Positions 18,486 through 27,761 of a stretch of 64,000 nt of DNA are shown here, piece by piece. Position numbers and translations under genes: made by a program. The stretch lies in assembly GCA_039591615.1 (NCBI GenBank), contig JBDHDH010000002.1:45886-109885 (forward strand). The letters run 5' to 3'. Source of the DNA: JBDHDH01 sp039591615 (GTDB lineage Bacteria > Gemmatimonadota > Gemmatimonadetes > Gemmatimonadales > GWC2-71-9). Positions within the stretch are counted from its first letter, which is position 1; every line of letters starts with the position of its first letter. Under the pieces are notes generated by a model, which saw only the letters and a list, made by a program, of their open reading frames with translations, did not search any database and had not been told where the DNA came from.

Positions 18486-18514
18486 CAACCTGTTGAGAGG
18501 CAGGGAAACGGCAT

Positions 18515-18763
18515 ATGACAGACATGGCGCAGTTGGAAGAGAAAGTGAAAGACATCATCGTTGAAGAGCTCGGTATCGAACGGGATAAGCTCAGCGATGA
18601 AGCCAGTTTCATGGAGGATCTCGGGGCCGATAGCCTCGATACCGTTGAGCTCGTCATGGCGTTCGAGAAGGAGTTCGACATCGACATTCCCGATGAAGAG
18701 GCCGAGAGGCTTCGCACCGTCGGAGACGCCATGAAGTATCTCCACGAGAAGATCGAGAAGTAG
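18515..18763 (+). CDS. acpP: Acyl carrier protein
   Basis: An 82-residue acidic carrier protein. The phosphopantetheine attachment serine is Ser40 in GADSLDTVEL. The surrounding helix II is strongly acidic, as needed for docking to Fab enzymes. It sits between fabG and fabF with its own ribosome-binding region (GAGAGGCAGGG). Confidence 0.97.
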   Translation: MTDMAQLEEKVKDIIVEELGIERDKLSDEASFMEDLGADSLDTVELVMAFEKEFDIDIPDEEAERLRTVGDAMKYLHEKIEK

Positions 18764-18768
18764 TCGCT

Positions 18769-20010
18769 TTGCAGCGTCGCGTGGTCGTCACCGGGCTGGG
18801 GTTGGTCACTCCGCTCGGGAAGACGGTGGGTGATACGTGGGAAGGGCTGGTCGAAGGTCGGTCCGGCGCCGGCCCCATTCAGCGCTTCGACCCCTCGGTC
18901 CTCGACGTTCGTTTTGCGTGCGAGGTCAAGGACTTCGATCCGTTGGAGTATATGGATCGCAAGGAGGCGAAGCGCTGCGATCTGTATTGTCAGTACGCGA
19001 TTGCGGCGGCGGACGAGGCCGTGCGTGATGCCGGCTTCGACGGGCACCAACCCGCCGCAGAGCGTATGGGCGTGATCGTCGGGAGTGGCATCGGCGGCAT
19101 CTGGACCTTCGAAGAGCAGTGCAAGCTCTACCTCGAAAAGGGGCCTCGGCGCGTGTCGCCTTTCTTTGTTCCTATGTTCATCCCCGACATGGCATCGGGC
19201 CTGATCTCCATCCGACTGGGAGCCCGCGGCCCCAACTACTGTACGGTTTCGGCCTGTGCCTCGTCTGCTCATGCCATCGGGGAGTCATACCGACTCATCC
19301 AGAGAGGGACCGCCGAGGTGATGGTTACCGGTGGGGCGGAAGCAGCAGTCACACCTCTCTCCATCGCGGGATTCTCAAACATGAAGGCCCTCTCTTCGCG
19401 GAACGACGAGCCGGAGAAGGCATCGCGCCCCTTCGATCGCGATCGCGATGGTTTTGTGATGGGCGACGGTGCCGGAATCGTCATCCTCGAGGCGCTCGAG
19501 AGCGCCCTCGACCGAGGTGCAGAGATCTATGCCGAAGTAATCGGGTACGGCATGAGCGCCGACGCGCATCACATGACGCAACCCGCGCCGGGCGGCGCCG
19601 GTGCCATGCTCGCCATGGAAGAATGCCTGGGGGATGCTCAGCTCGAGCCAACCGAAGTCGATTACATCAACTCGCACGGTACCTCCACTCCTCACGGGGA
19701 TATCGCTGAGATCCGCGCTGTGAAGGAGGTATTTGGTGAGCATGCGTGCAACCTCGTGATCGGGTCGACCAAGTCCATGACCGGGCATCTGCTCGGGGCC
19801 GCCGGAGGGCTCGAATTCGGTTGCTGCCTGCTCGCGATGCAGCACGGACAGATCCCACCAACCATCAATGTCGAGCATCAAGATTCGGAGTGCGACCTGA
19901 ACGTCGCAGCCAACAAGGCGGTGCAGCGCGAAGTGCGGGTCGCTGTGTCCAACTCGTTTGGCTTCGGCGGACACAACGTCACACTTGCGGCGCGGCGCTA
20001 CGAGCCATAG
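18769..20010 (+). CDS. fabF: Beta-ketoacyl-ACP synthase II
   Basis: A 413-residue elongating condensing enzyme. The nucleophile is Cys163 in VSACASSAHAIG; the two catalytic histidines lie in NSHGTSTPHGD and KSMTGHLLGAAG. It begins with a TTG codon (MQRRVVVTGLGLVTPLG) five bases after the acpP stop. Length is typical for FabF. The next gene, mqnE, starts only two bases after its stop. Confidence 0.96.
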   Translation: MQRRVVVTGLGLVTPLGKTVGDTWEGLVEGRSGAGPIQRFDPSVLDVRFACEVKDFDPLEYMDRKEAKRCDLYCQYAIAAADEAVRDAGFDGHQPAAERMGVIVGSGIGGIWTFEEQCKLYLEKGPRRVSPFFVPMFIPDMASGLISIRLGARGPNYCTVSACASSAHAIGESYRLIQRGTAEVMVTGGAEAAVTPLSIAGFSNMKALSSRNDEPEKASRPFDRDRDGFVMGDGAGIVILEALESALDRGAEIYAEVIGYGMSADAHHMTQPAPGGAGAMLAMEECLGDAQLEPTEVDYINSHGTSTPHGDIAEIRAVKEVFGEHACNLVIGSTKSMTGHLLGAAGGLEFGCCLLAMQHGQIPPTINVEHQDSECDLNVAANKAVQREVRVAVSNSFGFGGHNVTLAARRYEP

Positions 20011-20012
20011 CG

Positions 20013-21224
20013 ATGCGCCATCTGATCAGCGATCGAACCCTCGACGCCGTCGCCGACAAGATCGCTGCTGGACAACGTCTCGCCGCGGCCGACGCGATCC
20101 AACTGTTCGAGAGTGATGATCTGATTGGGATTGGCGCGCTCGCCGATGCGGCCAACCACCGGAGAAACGGCACTCGAGTCTTCTTTTCCGCCAACCAGCA
20201 CATCAACCCCACGAATGTGTGCGTGCTGCGGAACACCTGTGTGTTCTGCTCCTTCGCACGCATGCCCAAGGAAGAGGGCGCGTATACTCGATCGCTGGAC
20301 GACGTGTACGAGGAGGCTGAGGCCGCGCGCTACAACCCCACCCGTGAGTTCCACATCGTCGGCGGACTCCATCCGAAGCTTCGTCTGTCCTACTACGCGG
20401 ACATGATCCGAGGCCTCAAGGAGCGTCATCCCCACGTCCACATCAAGGCGCTGACGGCGGTCGAGATCGCTCATCTGGCACATATCGAGCACGCCTCCAC
20501 GATCGACATTCTCAGGACTCTCAAGGACGCGGGACTGGATACGCTCCCTGGCGGGGGTGCCGAGGTGTTCGGGCCTGCCGTGCGCGCAACTATCGCAGAT
20601 CGAAAACTGGTGGCGGATGACTGGCTTCGGATCCACCGAGAAGCGCACGAGCTCGGGATCCCCACCAACTGCACCATGCTCTACGGACACGTCGAGACGC
20701 TTGAGGATCGGGTGACACACCTGAGCGCGCTGCGGGAATTGCAGGAGGAGACCGGAGGGTTTCTGACATACATCCCGTTGGCTTACCACCCCGACCACAA
20801 CGAGCTCGGTAAGGAGCTGGGGCGACAGGGCACGGCAACGACGGGATTCGACGACCTCAAGAACATTGCCGTCGGACGGCTCTTTCTCGACAATATCCCT
20901 CACGTCAAGACGCATTGGCCCATGGTCACGCCGTTCATCTCCCAGATCGCGCTGGATTTCGGATGTGACGATGTGGAGGGGACCGTGGTATACGAGCGTG
21001 TCTATCACGATGCCGGTGCCCATACGCCGATGATGTTGTCCTATGGCGGGATCGTGCGGATGATCAAGGCGACGGGGAAGGAACCGGTTGAGCGTGACTC
21101 GTTCTACAACACGGTGCGGGCCTTCGAACCGGACGATCCGATTTTCGATTCAACGATGGACGCGGTTCCCGGGACCGGGGCCGGACCGGAACTCGTGGAG
21201 CTAGTGGGCACGGGAAGAGCATGA
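20013..21224 (+). CDS. mqnE: Aminodeoxyfutalosine synthase (radical SAM, menaquinone)
   Basis: A 403-residue radical SAM enzyme of the futalosine route, joining the chorismate-derived enolpyruvyl-benzoate to adenosine. The ATG at 20013 is chosen because the open frame upstream overlaps fabF. MqnE rather than MqnC is indicated by FHIVGGLHPKL and KALTAVEIAH; GAEVF in LPGGGAEVFGP is also present. The iron-sulfur motif reads CVLRNTCVFC, that is CX5CX2C, longer than the usual CX3CX2C. The stop overlaps mqnA. Confidence 0.9.
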   Translation: MRHLISDRTLDAVADKIAAGQRLAAADAIQLFESDDLIGIGALADAANHRRNGTRVFFSANQHINPTNVCVLRNTCVFCSFARMPKEEGAYTRSLDDVYEEAEAARYNPTREFHIVGGLHPKLRLSYYADMIRGLKERHPHVHIKALTAVEIAHLAHIEHASTIDILRTLKDAGLDTLPGGGAEVFGPAVRATIADRKLVADDWLRIHREAHELGIPTNCTMLYGHVETLEDRVTHLSALRELQEETGGFLTYIPLAYHPDHNELGKELGRQGTATTGFDDLKNIAVGRLFLDNIPHVKTHWPMVTPFISQIALDFGCDDVEGTVVYERVYHDAGAHTPMMLSYGGIVRMIKATGKEPVERDSFYNTVRAFEPDDPIFDSTMDAVPGTGAGPELVELVGTGRA

Positions 21225-22045
21225 TGCGCCTGGGTCGCATCGGATACATCAACTGCTACCCGGTCTACGGTGCGGTCGACCGTGGCATCGTGAGGGTCGA
21301 CGCCGAGCTCGTGACGGGGACGCCGTCGGAGCTCAACGGGCTCCTCGCGGCTGGCGAGTTGGACGTGTCGGTGGTGTCCGCGGTCGAGTACGCCCGAAAC
21401 GCCGGTGCCTATCACCTCCTGCCGGACTTGGCTATCTCGTGTGACGGGCCGGTACGCAGCGTCGCCCTGTTCTCGCGATCTCCCACGGAAGCCCTCGACG
21501 GCGCAACGGTTCTCATCTCGGAGTCGTCCCGCACGTCGGTTTACCTGTTGGAGCTATTGTGCCACGACGTGTGGCAGGTGCAGCCGAATTTCGTGGACGC
21601 TCGCGCCGAGGCGGAGGACATCGACGGGCTGGCTGCGCTGCCGCACCAGGGTGTGCTCGTCATCGGCGACGCGGCCCTCCTACTCGCGGCAAGGGAAGTC
21701 TACCCGTTTCGCTACGATCTGGGCGAGGCATGGAAGGAGTGGACGGACTTACCTTTCGTTTTCGCGGTCTGGGCAGCACGGAGACAGGCAGACCAGCAAA
21801 AGGTGCGCGCGACACACGGGGCTCTGCTGGCATCGCGAGCGTGGGGGCTGGCACATTTGCGTGAGCTGGCTGAGCAGGCTTCTCTCGCCACCGAAATCGG
21901 GCCGGACGAGTGCGAGAGGTATCTCAGCGGGCTGGATTACGCGCTGTCCTATAGGCATTTGGAGGGACTCACGAGCTTCTTCCGGAGGCTGGCGCAGCAC
22001 GGGAAGTTGCGGGACGGGTCGCTGGCATTCTTGTCCGTGGCGTGA
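21221..22045 (+). CDS. mqnA: Chorismate dehydratase MqnA
   Basis: A 274-residue protein of the periplasmic-binding-like fold that dehydrates chorismate to 3-enolpyruvyl-benzoate, the step before MqnE. The MqnA start LGRIGYINCYPVYGAV and the conserved TPSELNGLLAAGELDVSVVS and GPVRSVALFS are visible. It overlaps mqnE by four bases, so substrate producer and user are co-translated. MqnD is excluded by these N-terminal motifs. mqnB and mqnD are not in the window. Confidence 0.92.
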   Translation: MMRLGRIGYINCYPVYGAVDRGIVRVDAELVTGTPSELNGLLAAGELDVSVVSAVEYARNAGAYHLLPDLAISCDGPVRSVALFSRSPTEALDGATVLISESSRTSVYLLELLCHDVWQVQPNFVDARAEAEDIDGLAALPHQGVLVIGDAALLLAAREVYPFRYDLGEAWKEWTDLPFVFAVWAARRQADQQKVRATHGALLASRAWGLAHLRELAEQASLATEIGPDECERYLSGLDYALSYRHLEGLTSFFRRLAQHGKLRDGSLAFLSVA

Positions 22046-22128
22046 TGACCGCCTGGGTCCTCGAACCGTCGACGGGGCGAAAAGCGGGATGAAGGAGTGG
22101 TGACGTCGGGCCGCTCACACGTCAGGTC

Positions 22129-22409
22129 ATGCTGAATCACGCGACAGCGGAGAGCCCCTTCGTCCAGCGATTACGGCACCTACAACAAGTCATCCACGAG
22201 CGACGCCTTTCCGGCGCAATCCTGGTCTATTCCCGAGACATCTTCTATTACGCAGGTACGGCTCAGCCCGCTGCAGGCGGGGCATGGTACTGGCGATCGA
22301 GATGCACCTGACGGAGCCCGACGGATTGACCATGAAGCTCGAGGATACGGTGCATCTCACACTGCAAGGAGCCGAGGTGCTCACGCTGAGTCCGCCCGAC
22401 TTACCATAG
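22129..22409 (+). pseudogene. Remnant of an M24 (Xaa-Pro peptidase/creatinase) gene with internal deletion
   Basis: The first 50 codons in frame 22129 read like a creatinase N-terminal domain (QRLRHLQQVIHERRLSGAIL then YSRDIFYYAGTAQPA). After about 22275 the coding signal moves to another frame: GMVLAIE at 22281 followed by KLEDTVHLTLQGAEVLTL, ending at TAG 22407-22409. This matches the extreme C terminus of M24 peptidases, where GMVxxIE, IEDTV and GAExLT are conserved. Roughly 300 codons, including all metal ligands, are missing, and the halves are frameshifted, so no enzyme can be made. Confidence 0.7.
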
Positions 22410-22580
22410 TGAACGGCCTAGCAGGGTCTGTTCCGTCCCTTCACCGCCATCCTGGGCCCCGCAGGACCACAAGCGGTCGGCTCACGGAGAAGGCTCCACG
22501 TTCCATGAACAGTCGTCCTGGGGAGACCTTCAGGCTGAATCATTGACAGGTAACTCGAACCGCAGCGGCAAGGAGCGGTC
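22410..22580. other. Intergenic stretch before the YkvI-like gene
   Basis: About 170 bases without coding signal. It contains a TTGACA at 22542-22547 but no well-placed second promoter element. The purine-rich GCAAGGAGCGG just before the GTG at 22581 serves as a ribosome-binding site. Confidence 0.4.
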
Positions 22581-23696
22581 GTGATCACGTCTCCGGTTTT
22601 CCGGAAGTACTTCCTTCCCGGGTTCGTGTTTCAGTCGGTGGTGATAGCTGGCGGCTACGGGACCGGAAGGGAGCTAGCGGAGTTCTTCCTTACGTACGGC
22701 CCCTTGGGCGGCCTCCTGGCGATGCTGCTCGTGTCAACGGTGATCTGGAGCGCGGTGTGCGCCGCGAGCTTCGCGTTCTCCCGGGCATTCCACAGTTACG
22801 ATTATCGCAGCTTCTTCAAGCACCTGCTGGGCCGGGGCTGGTTTCTCTACGAGATTGCCTACTTCGCGCAACTGCTCCTGGTCCTGGCCGTGATCGCCGC
22901 CGCCGCGGGCGCGATCCTGGAGGAGACCTTCGGTTTGCCGTACGCGGTCGGTGTGATCGGCATCATGGCGGCCGTTGGCTTTCTCACCTTTCGTGGTACC
23001 GTGCTCATCGAGGGGTTCCTGGCCCGTTGGTCGTTCGTGCTCTACGGACTCTACCTCCTCTTTTTCGGGTGGTGCTTCGTTCGGTTTGGCGGGGACATCG
23101 TGGCGAACTTTCGAGCTGAGAGCCCGGGCGTCGCGTGGGTCACCGGGGGCGTGAGGTATGCTGCCTACAACTTGGCCATCATTCCTCCCATCCTCTTCAG
23201 TATCCGCCATATCGAGACGAGACGAGAAGCCATCATCGCGGGGCTGTTGGCCGGCCCGATCGCGATTCTTCCCGGATTCCTGTTCTACGTCTCGATGGTG
23301 AGCCAGTACCCTCAGGTGCTGGGCGAAGCGGTCCCCGCCAACTTCCTCCTGCAGATCCTGGGATCCCGGGCGTTCCAGCTGAGCTATCAGATCGTGCTCT
23401 TCGGCACCCTCATCGAGACGGGGACTGGGATGATCCACGGGGTCAACGAGCGCATAGCCGGCGTCTATGAAGAGCGGCAGACCCACATGCCAGCGTATCT
23501 GCGGCCTGCCATTGCCCTCGGGCTGTTGATTACGGGTGCGGCCCTCGCTCGCTTCGGTCTCATCGGGCTCATTGCCAAAGGGTACGGAACCATGACCTGG
23601 TTCTTCTTGGCAGTCTTCGTGGTCCCGATTCTCACGATAGGAATCTGGAAGCTGGTGGCCACTCCCAAGCGCGTCCCTGTCTCCCAGCCGTCGTGA
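22581..23696 (+). CDS. YkvI-like membrane protein (APC superfamily transporter)
   Basis: A 371-residue integral membrane protein with about ten hydrophobic helices. The first segment contains VVIAGGYGTGRELAEFF, an unwound-helix glycine pattern typical of LeuT-fold transporters, and later IETGTGMIHGVNERI. The overall layout matches COG3949 (YkvI), distant from characterised amino-acid permeases. Substrate unknown. It is isolated, with a pseudogene upstream and a gene-poor stretch downstream. Possible cargo would be an amino acid or organic cation, which is inference only. Confidence 0.75.
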   Translation: MITSPVFRKYFLPGFVFQSVVIAGGYGTGRELAEFFLTYGPLGGLLAMLLVSTVIWSAVCAASFAFSRAFHSYDYRSFFKHLLGRGWFLYEIAYFAQLLLVLAVIAAAAGAILEETFGLPYAVGVIGIMAAVGFLTFRGTVLIEGFLARWSFVLYGLYLLFFGWCFVRFGGDIVANFRAESPGVAWVTGGVRYAAYNLAIIPPILFSIRHIETRREAIIAGLLAGPIAILPGFLFYVSMVSQYPQVLGEAVPANFLLQILGSRAFQLSYQIVLFGTLIETGTGMIHGVNERIAGVYEERQTHMPAYLRPAIALGLLITGAALARFGLIGLIAKGYGTMTWFFLAVFVVPILTIGIWKLVATPKRVPVSQPS

Positions 23697-24409
23697 GGGT
23701 CGGCCGCGCGACTGCGAACTTCTTGCGTGAAAGGGTGCCAACGGCGTAAGGGAGGAGCCTGGATCGTGTTCGTTGCGCCGTCATCGTGGCCGGTGGCACC
23801 ATCTATGACGCAGCAGGAGTCCTCGGTGGAGTGGAGCGGTACGTCGGGCGCGCGATGCGCGTCTTAGGGAGGTTCCGGGTCTCGGGCTCGCTGTCACGAA
23901 GGACGACGCCTTCGCCCATGCGAAGGGCGTTCGAATGTCGCCACGAATGGATCTGCGGACTCGAAGGGTGACGGCCCGCCTGCACCGCCTTCATGGTGGC
24001 TCTCATGGCCACGTCCGAGATGAGAAGCTTGGCCAGCTCATTGGTCTCGGCTCGCCTGAGGACTGCAACCGACGTCTCACGGCTTTCCTGTATGGGGGCG
24101 GGAATGCGGTGAGCCTCATCCCGTGCAACTCGTTCATGAGCGTGTAGGATATCGACGAAGTGGATCCCCTCGAGCAGGTCGACGGAGGTGGCCAAAAGTC
24201 GACGCTCAACCACACCGGCTGAAGGCGTACAAGGCCAGTCGCTCGGCACGACGTTGGAGCCGAAACCCACGACCCTGTTACCGTCCCCATCTCCTGTTGC
24301 CCGGTTGATCGCCCAGCGCACCGCACCGCAGCACGATCATCATGCAGATTGCTGGCCGTCATCGGCTACCGAACGTTGGGAACGGCACCCGGCGCGCGTG
24401 CCTGCATCG
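23697..24409. other. 713-base stretch with no clear gene
   Basis: No open frame on either strand shows a recognisable family. The longest is 172 codons on the minus strand (24321-23803). Part of it, LISDVAMRATMKAVQAG near 24020, looks protein-like, but the rest does not hold together and no start signal is seen. It may be a decayed gene next to the M24 pseudogene region. I assign no function. Confidence 0.4.
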
Positions 24410-25714
24410 TCACTGCTGCACGTAGACTATGACTCCGAGTAATACGAGAAGCTGGATGATGATGAAAGGGATGACCCCCCTGTAGATCTGCGTGGTGGGG
24501 ATGGTTGGTGGTGTGACACCGCGGAGATAGAACAGCGAGAAGCCGAACGGCGGTGTCAAGAAAGAAGTCTGTAGGTTGACCGCAAGCATGATTCCCAGCC
24601 ATGTGAGATCGATGCCGAGGAGGGTGGCTGGGGTAGCGACCAACGGTACGATGATGAACGCGATCTGAAAGAAGTCGAGAAAGAAGCCGAGCAGGAACAC
24701 GATGGTGTTCACCACCACGAGGAAGGTCCAGCCACCCCCAGGCAGGTTTGTAACGGTCTGTTCGATCCAGAGATCGCCGTTGAGCCCGCGAAACACCAGC
24801 GCGAAGGCAGTCGAGCCAATCAACAGAAACACCACCATGACGGTGAGACGTGTCGTACTGTTCATCGCGGCGTCGAGCATACTGAACGAGAATTGGCGAT
24901 TCGCACAGGCGAGGATCACCGCGCCCACGGCCCCCAGGGCGCCGGCTTCGGTCGGCGTCGCGATGCCCACGAAGATGCTTCCCAACACCATTGCGATCAG
25001 GAGCAAGGGAGGCACCAAGGAGAAGAGCACGCGCCGTGCGAGCTGCCACCCGCCCATAGTGCGGGCCTCAGGTGGGAGCGCGGGAGCCGCACCCGGGCGA
25101 GCTGTTGCGAGGCCGACGACGTAGAGGGCGTACATGCCGGCCAGCAGCAGACCCGGTACCACGGCTGTGGTGAACAGTCGCGCCACCGACACGCCAAGCT
25201 GGTCACCCAACACGATGAGCACGATGCTCGGAGGAATGATCTGACCCAACGTGCCCGAGCCGGCGATGACACCGAGGGAGAGTGCGGAGCCGTAGTTGTA
25301 CCGCAGCATGATCGGGAGTGAAATCAGGCCCATCGCGGTGACGGAGGCTCCGACGACCCCGGTAGCCGCAGCGAGCAGGGTCCCGACCACGATGACGCCC
25401 AATGCGATCCCTCCACGGAACCGACCGAACAACACACCGATCGTCTCCAGGAGTTGTTCTGCCAGCCGTGACTTCTCGAGCACAGCCCCCATGAAAATGA
25501 AAAACGGGACGGCGAGCAGAGTGTAGTTGGACATGATCCCGAACGTCCGTTCGGGCATGGCGAAGAGGAGATGCCAATCGAACTGGCCGGCCATGACGCC
25601 AAGCAGGGCGAACAGGAGGGCGGTGCCCGCGAGGGCGAATGCCACCGGGTACCCGGAGAAGATGAGAATCAGTGCACCCAGAAACATGGCGGGGCCCCAG
25701 AGTTGCTGCATCAC
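24410..25714 (-). CDS. TRAP transporter large permease subunit (DctM type)
   Basis: A 434-residue polytopic inner-membrane subunit with 11-12 hydrophobic helices. Family motifs include FSGYPVAFALAG near the N terminus, VPFFIFMGAVLEKS, GVVGASVTAMGLI and the TPTEAGALGAVGA region. It drives sodium- or proton-coupled uptake with the small subunit, with which it overlaps by four bases. The subgroup appears to be the mannitol/chloroaromatic (FcbT3/TakM-like) branch. Confidence 0.93.
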   Translation of the reverse strand: MMQQLWGPAMFLGALILIFSGYPVAFALAGTALLFALLGVMAGQFDWHLLFAMPERTFGIMSNYTLLAVPFFIFMGAVLEKSRLAEQLLETIGVLFGRFRGGIALGVIVVGTLLAAATGVVGASVTAMGLISLPIMLRYNYGSALSLGVIAGSGTLGQIIPPSIVLIVLGDQLGVSVARLFTTAVVPGLLLAGMYALYVVGLATARPGAAPALPPEARTMGGWQLARRVLFSLVPPLLLIAMVLGSIFVGIATPTEAGALGAVGAVILACANRQFSFSMLDAAMNSTTRLTVMVVFLLIGSTAFALVFRGLNGDLWIEQTVTNLPGGGWTFLVVVNTIVFLLGFFLDFFQIAFIIVPLVATPATLLGIDLTWLGIMLAVNLQTSFLTPPFGFSLFYLRGVTPPTIPTTQIYRGVIPFIIIQLLVLLGVIVYVQQ

Positions 25715-26301
25715 ATTCCCTCACCGTGATGGGCTCCCGCATCTACCACATCTGTTGGGCCGGTCCGTGCGACATCCGGCTCACCTCGGAGCAGCGCCAC
25801 TTGCTTGATGAGTTGAGAGATGCCTTGAATGAAGAGCAGGGTGAACGAGATGAGGATGACTGTCTTGATCGGATAACGAGGAAGGCCCCCTGGATCGGGT
25901 GACACTTCTCGGACGATCCAGGAGTTCCGTACCGCCGGCAGAGCCACAACGAGCATGAGCGCGCAGAAGGGGAGAAGGAACAGCAACGTGCCAGCAAGGT
26001 CGATCCATGCCCTAGCACGTGCCGTGAGGCGTCCGTACACGGCATCGACCCGCACGTGGATGTCGACCAGGAGTCCGTACGCCGCGCCGAGCAAGAACAA
26101 GAGGCTGAAGAGGTACCACTGCAGATCGATGTATGCGTTGGAACTCAGGTTGAGGCCAGTGAACCGTGTCAGATACCGTGCGAGCGCGTTGAACGCGCCA
26201 ACGAGGACCATGGCCAGGGTGAGCCAGCGGATCAGGGACCCGATGACCTCGTTGAGGCGGTCGGCAGCTCTCGACAGTCGGGGCCAGATGGAACTCTTCA
26301 T
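25711..26301 (-). CDS. TRAP transporter small permease subunit (DctQ type)
   Basis: A 196-residue protein with four transmembrane helices, the DctQ pattern: residues about 22-42, 60-82, 100-120 and 150-172. The conserved tryptophan-rich LQWYLFSLLFLLGAAY segment is present. It is the first gene of the dctQM pair, read leftwards. The binding protein expected with it lies 1.5 kb away at 27762-28892 in the same orientation, beyond the leucine dehydrogenase gene. Confidence 0.9.
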   Translation of the reverse strand: MKSSIWPRLSRAADRLNEVIGSLIRWLTLAMVLVGAFNALARYLTRFTGLNLSSNAYIDLQWYLFSLLFLLGAAYGLLVDIHVRVDAVYGRLTARARAWIDLAGTLLFLLPFCALMLVVALPAVRNSWIVREVSPDPGGLPRYPIKTVILISFTLLFIQGISQLIKQVALLRGEPDVARTGPTDVVDAGAHHGEGM

Positions 26302-26477
26302 CGGTCTCCGTTACGGTGATGGCCGGCGAGAGGTGAGACAACACGGTAGAGCGCTCGTACGATACGCCGCCCCGGCAGATTGGGCCAGTTGAAGGCAATG
26401 CCATGTGGCGGTGACGGCTCCTCCATTGCCCACCGCACGATCTGCCGTTAACGTCACCTCCTCTGCGGGGGAAGCCC

Positions 26478-27548
26478 ATGGGCATATTCGAACACATCAC
26501 TGAACACGACCACCAGCAAATTGTCTTCTGTAATCACAACGCGTCAGGGCTGCGTGCGATCATTGCGATCCATGACACGACCCTGGGACCCGCCCTTGGC
26601 GGCGTGCGGATGTTGCCGTTCGCCACGGAGGACGAGGCGCTCCACGATGTGCTGCGCTTGGCGCGCGGGATGACCTACAAAGCGGCGATCAGCGGTGTGA
26701 ACCTGGGTGGGGGGAAGTCCGTCATCATGGGTGATCCACGCACACAGAAGACCGAGGCTCTGCTTCGCGCCCTCGGCAGGTTCGTCCACTCACTCGGAGG
26801 TAAGTACATCGCCGGTCAAGACATCGGCACCGACTCCCACGACATGGCGGTCATCCGCTTTGAGACACCCTACGTGTCCTGCGTCCATGAAAAGGCCGGG
26901 GGCGCTGGCGATCCGTCATTCGCCACGGCCTACGGCGTTACCGCCGGGATCCGTGCTGTCCTGAAAGCGGCCGTCGGAAACGATTCGCTGGCTGGCCGAC
27001 GCATCGCCATCCAAGGAGTGGGCCACGTCGGGTATTTCGTTGGCAAGTACTGCCATGAGGCTGGGGCGAACCTCATCGTGACCGACGTCGCGGAAGAGCC
27101 ATGCAGGAAGGCGAGGGCCGAGTTCGGTGCCGAAGTCGTGGAGGCGGAGAAGATCTATGAGGTGGATTGCGACATATTCTCACCCTGCTCCGTCGGCGCG
27201 GTCATCAACGACGAGACCATCCCACGGCTCCGCTGTGTCGGGATTGCCGGTGCGGCGAACAACGTCCTGGCCGAGCCCCGGCACGGAACGGCGCTGATGG
27301 AACGGGGCATCATCTACGGACCCGACTACTTGGTGAACTCTGGGGGATTGATTCGCTGCCATGAAGAGGTGCTGGATCGCGAAGTCAGTGACGACAAGGT
27401 GCTGGAGCATGTCTTCCAGATCTACGATCAGACCCTCGCAGTGATCTACACCGCTGCCGATCGAGGGATGAGCACGGCAGAGGCCGCGGACAGACTCGCC
27501 GAGGAACGCATTGCGGCGGTTCGGGAAACCGGCAGCGTGTGGCGCTGA
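26478..27548 (+). CDS. Leucine dehydrogenase (Glu/Leu/Phe/Val dehydrogenase family)
   Basis: A 356-residue NAD-dependent enzyme that oxidatively deaminates branched-chain amino acids to their 2-oxo acids and ammonia, reversibly. Substrate carboxylate-binding Lys68 (MTYKAAISG) and catalytic Lys80 (NLGGGKSV) fall at the same numbers as in Bacillus leucine dehydrogenase. The dinucleotide loop IQGVGHVG is at about residue 180, and CSVGAVINDETIP and AGAANNVL follow. It has its own ribosome-binding site (GCGGGGGAAG) and lies between the two halves of a TRAP system, on the opposite strand. Leucine versus phenylalanine or valine preference is not settled by sequence. Confidence 0.9.
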   Translation: MGIFEHITEHDHQQIVFCNHNASGLRAIIAIHDTTLGPALGGVRMLPFATEDEALHDVLRLARGMTYKAAISGVNLGGGKSVIMGDPRTQKTEALLRALGRFVHSLGGKYIAGQDIGTDSHDMAVIRFETPYVSCVHEKAGGAGDPSFATAYGVTAGIRAVLKAAVGNDSLAGRRIAIQGVGHVGYFVGKYCHEAGANLIVTDVAEEPCRKARAEFGAEVVEAEKIYEVDCDIFSPCSVGAVINDETIPRLRCVGIAGAANNVLAEPRHGTALMERGIIYGPDYLVNSGGLIRCHEEVLDREVSDDKVLEHVFQIYDQTLAVIYTAADRGMSTAEAADRLAEERIAAVRETGSVWR

Positions 27549-27761
27549 CGAGATGGACCTTCTGGATCCAGGACGGTTGCCTGGTCCTCCCCTCGCGATC
27601 CGTGCGGACGAGATGGGCTGACGATCTCGACGGCGCGTCGAGTATGCTGACTACTGTAGAGATGATGACTGCTACGGAGTAGGAGGAGGGTACATCCTCA
27701 CTGTTCTTGCTGTGCGGTGATTACTCCTCGAGTGCTCTGACGACTCCCTTCTGCCGACTCA

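Noticed and set aside
19746..20012. N-terminal extension of the mqnE frame
   Set aside because: It is a shadow of the fabF coding sequence; ATG 20013 begins right at the MqnE N terminus.
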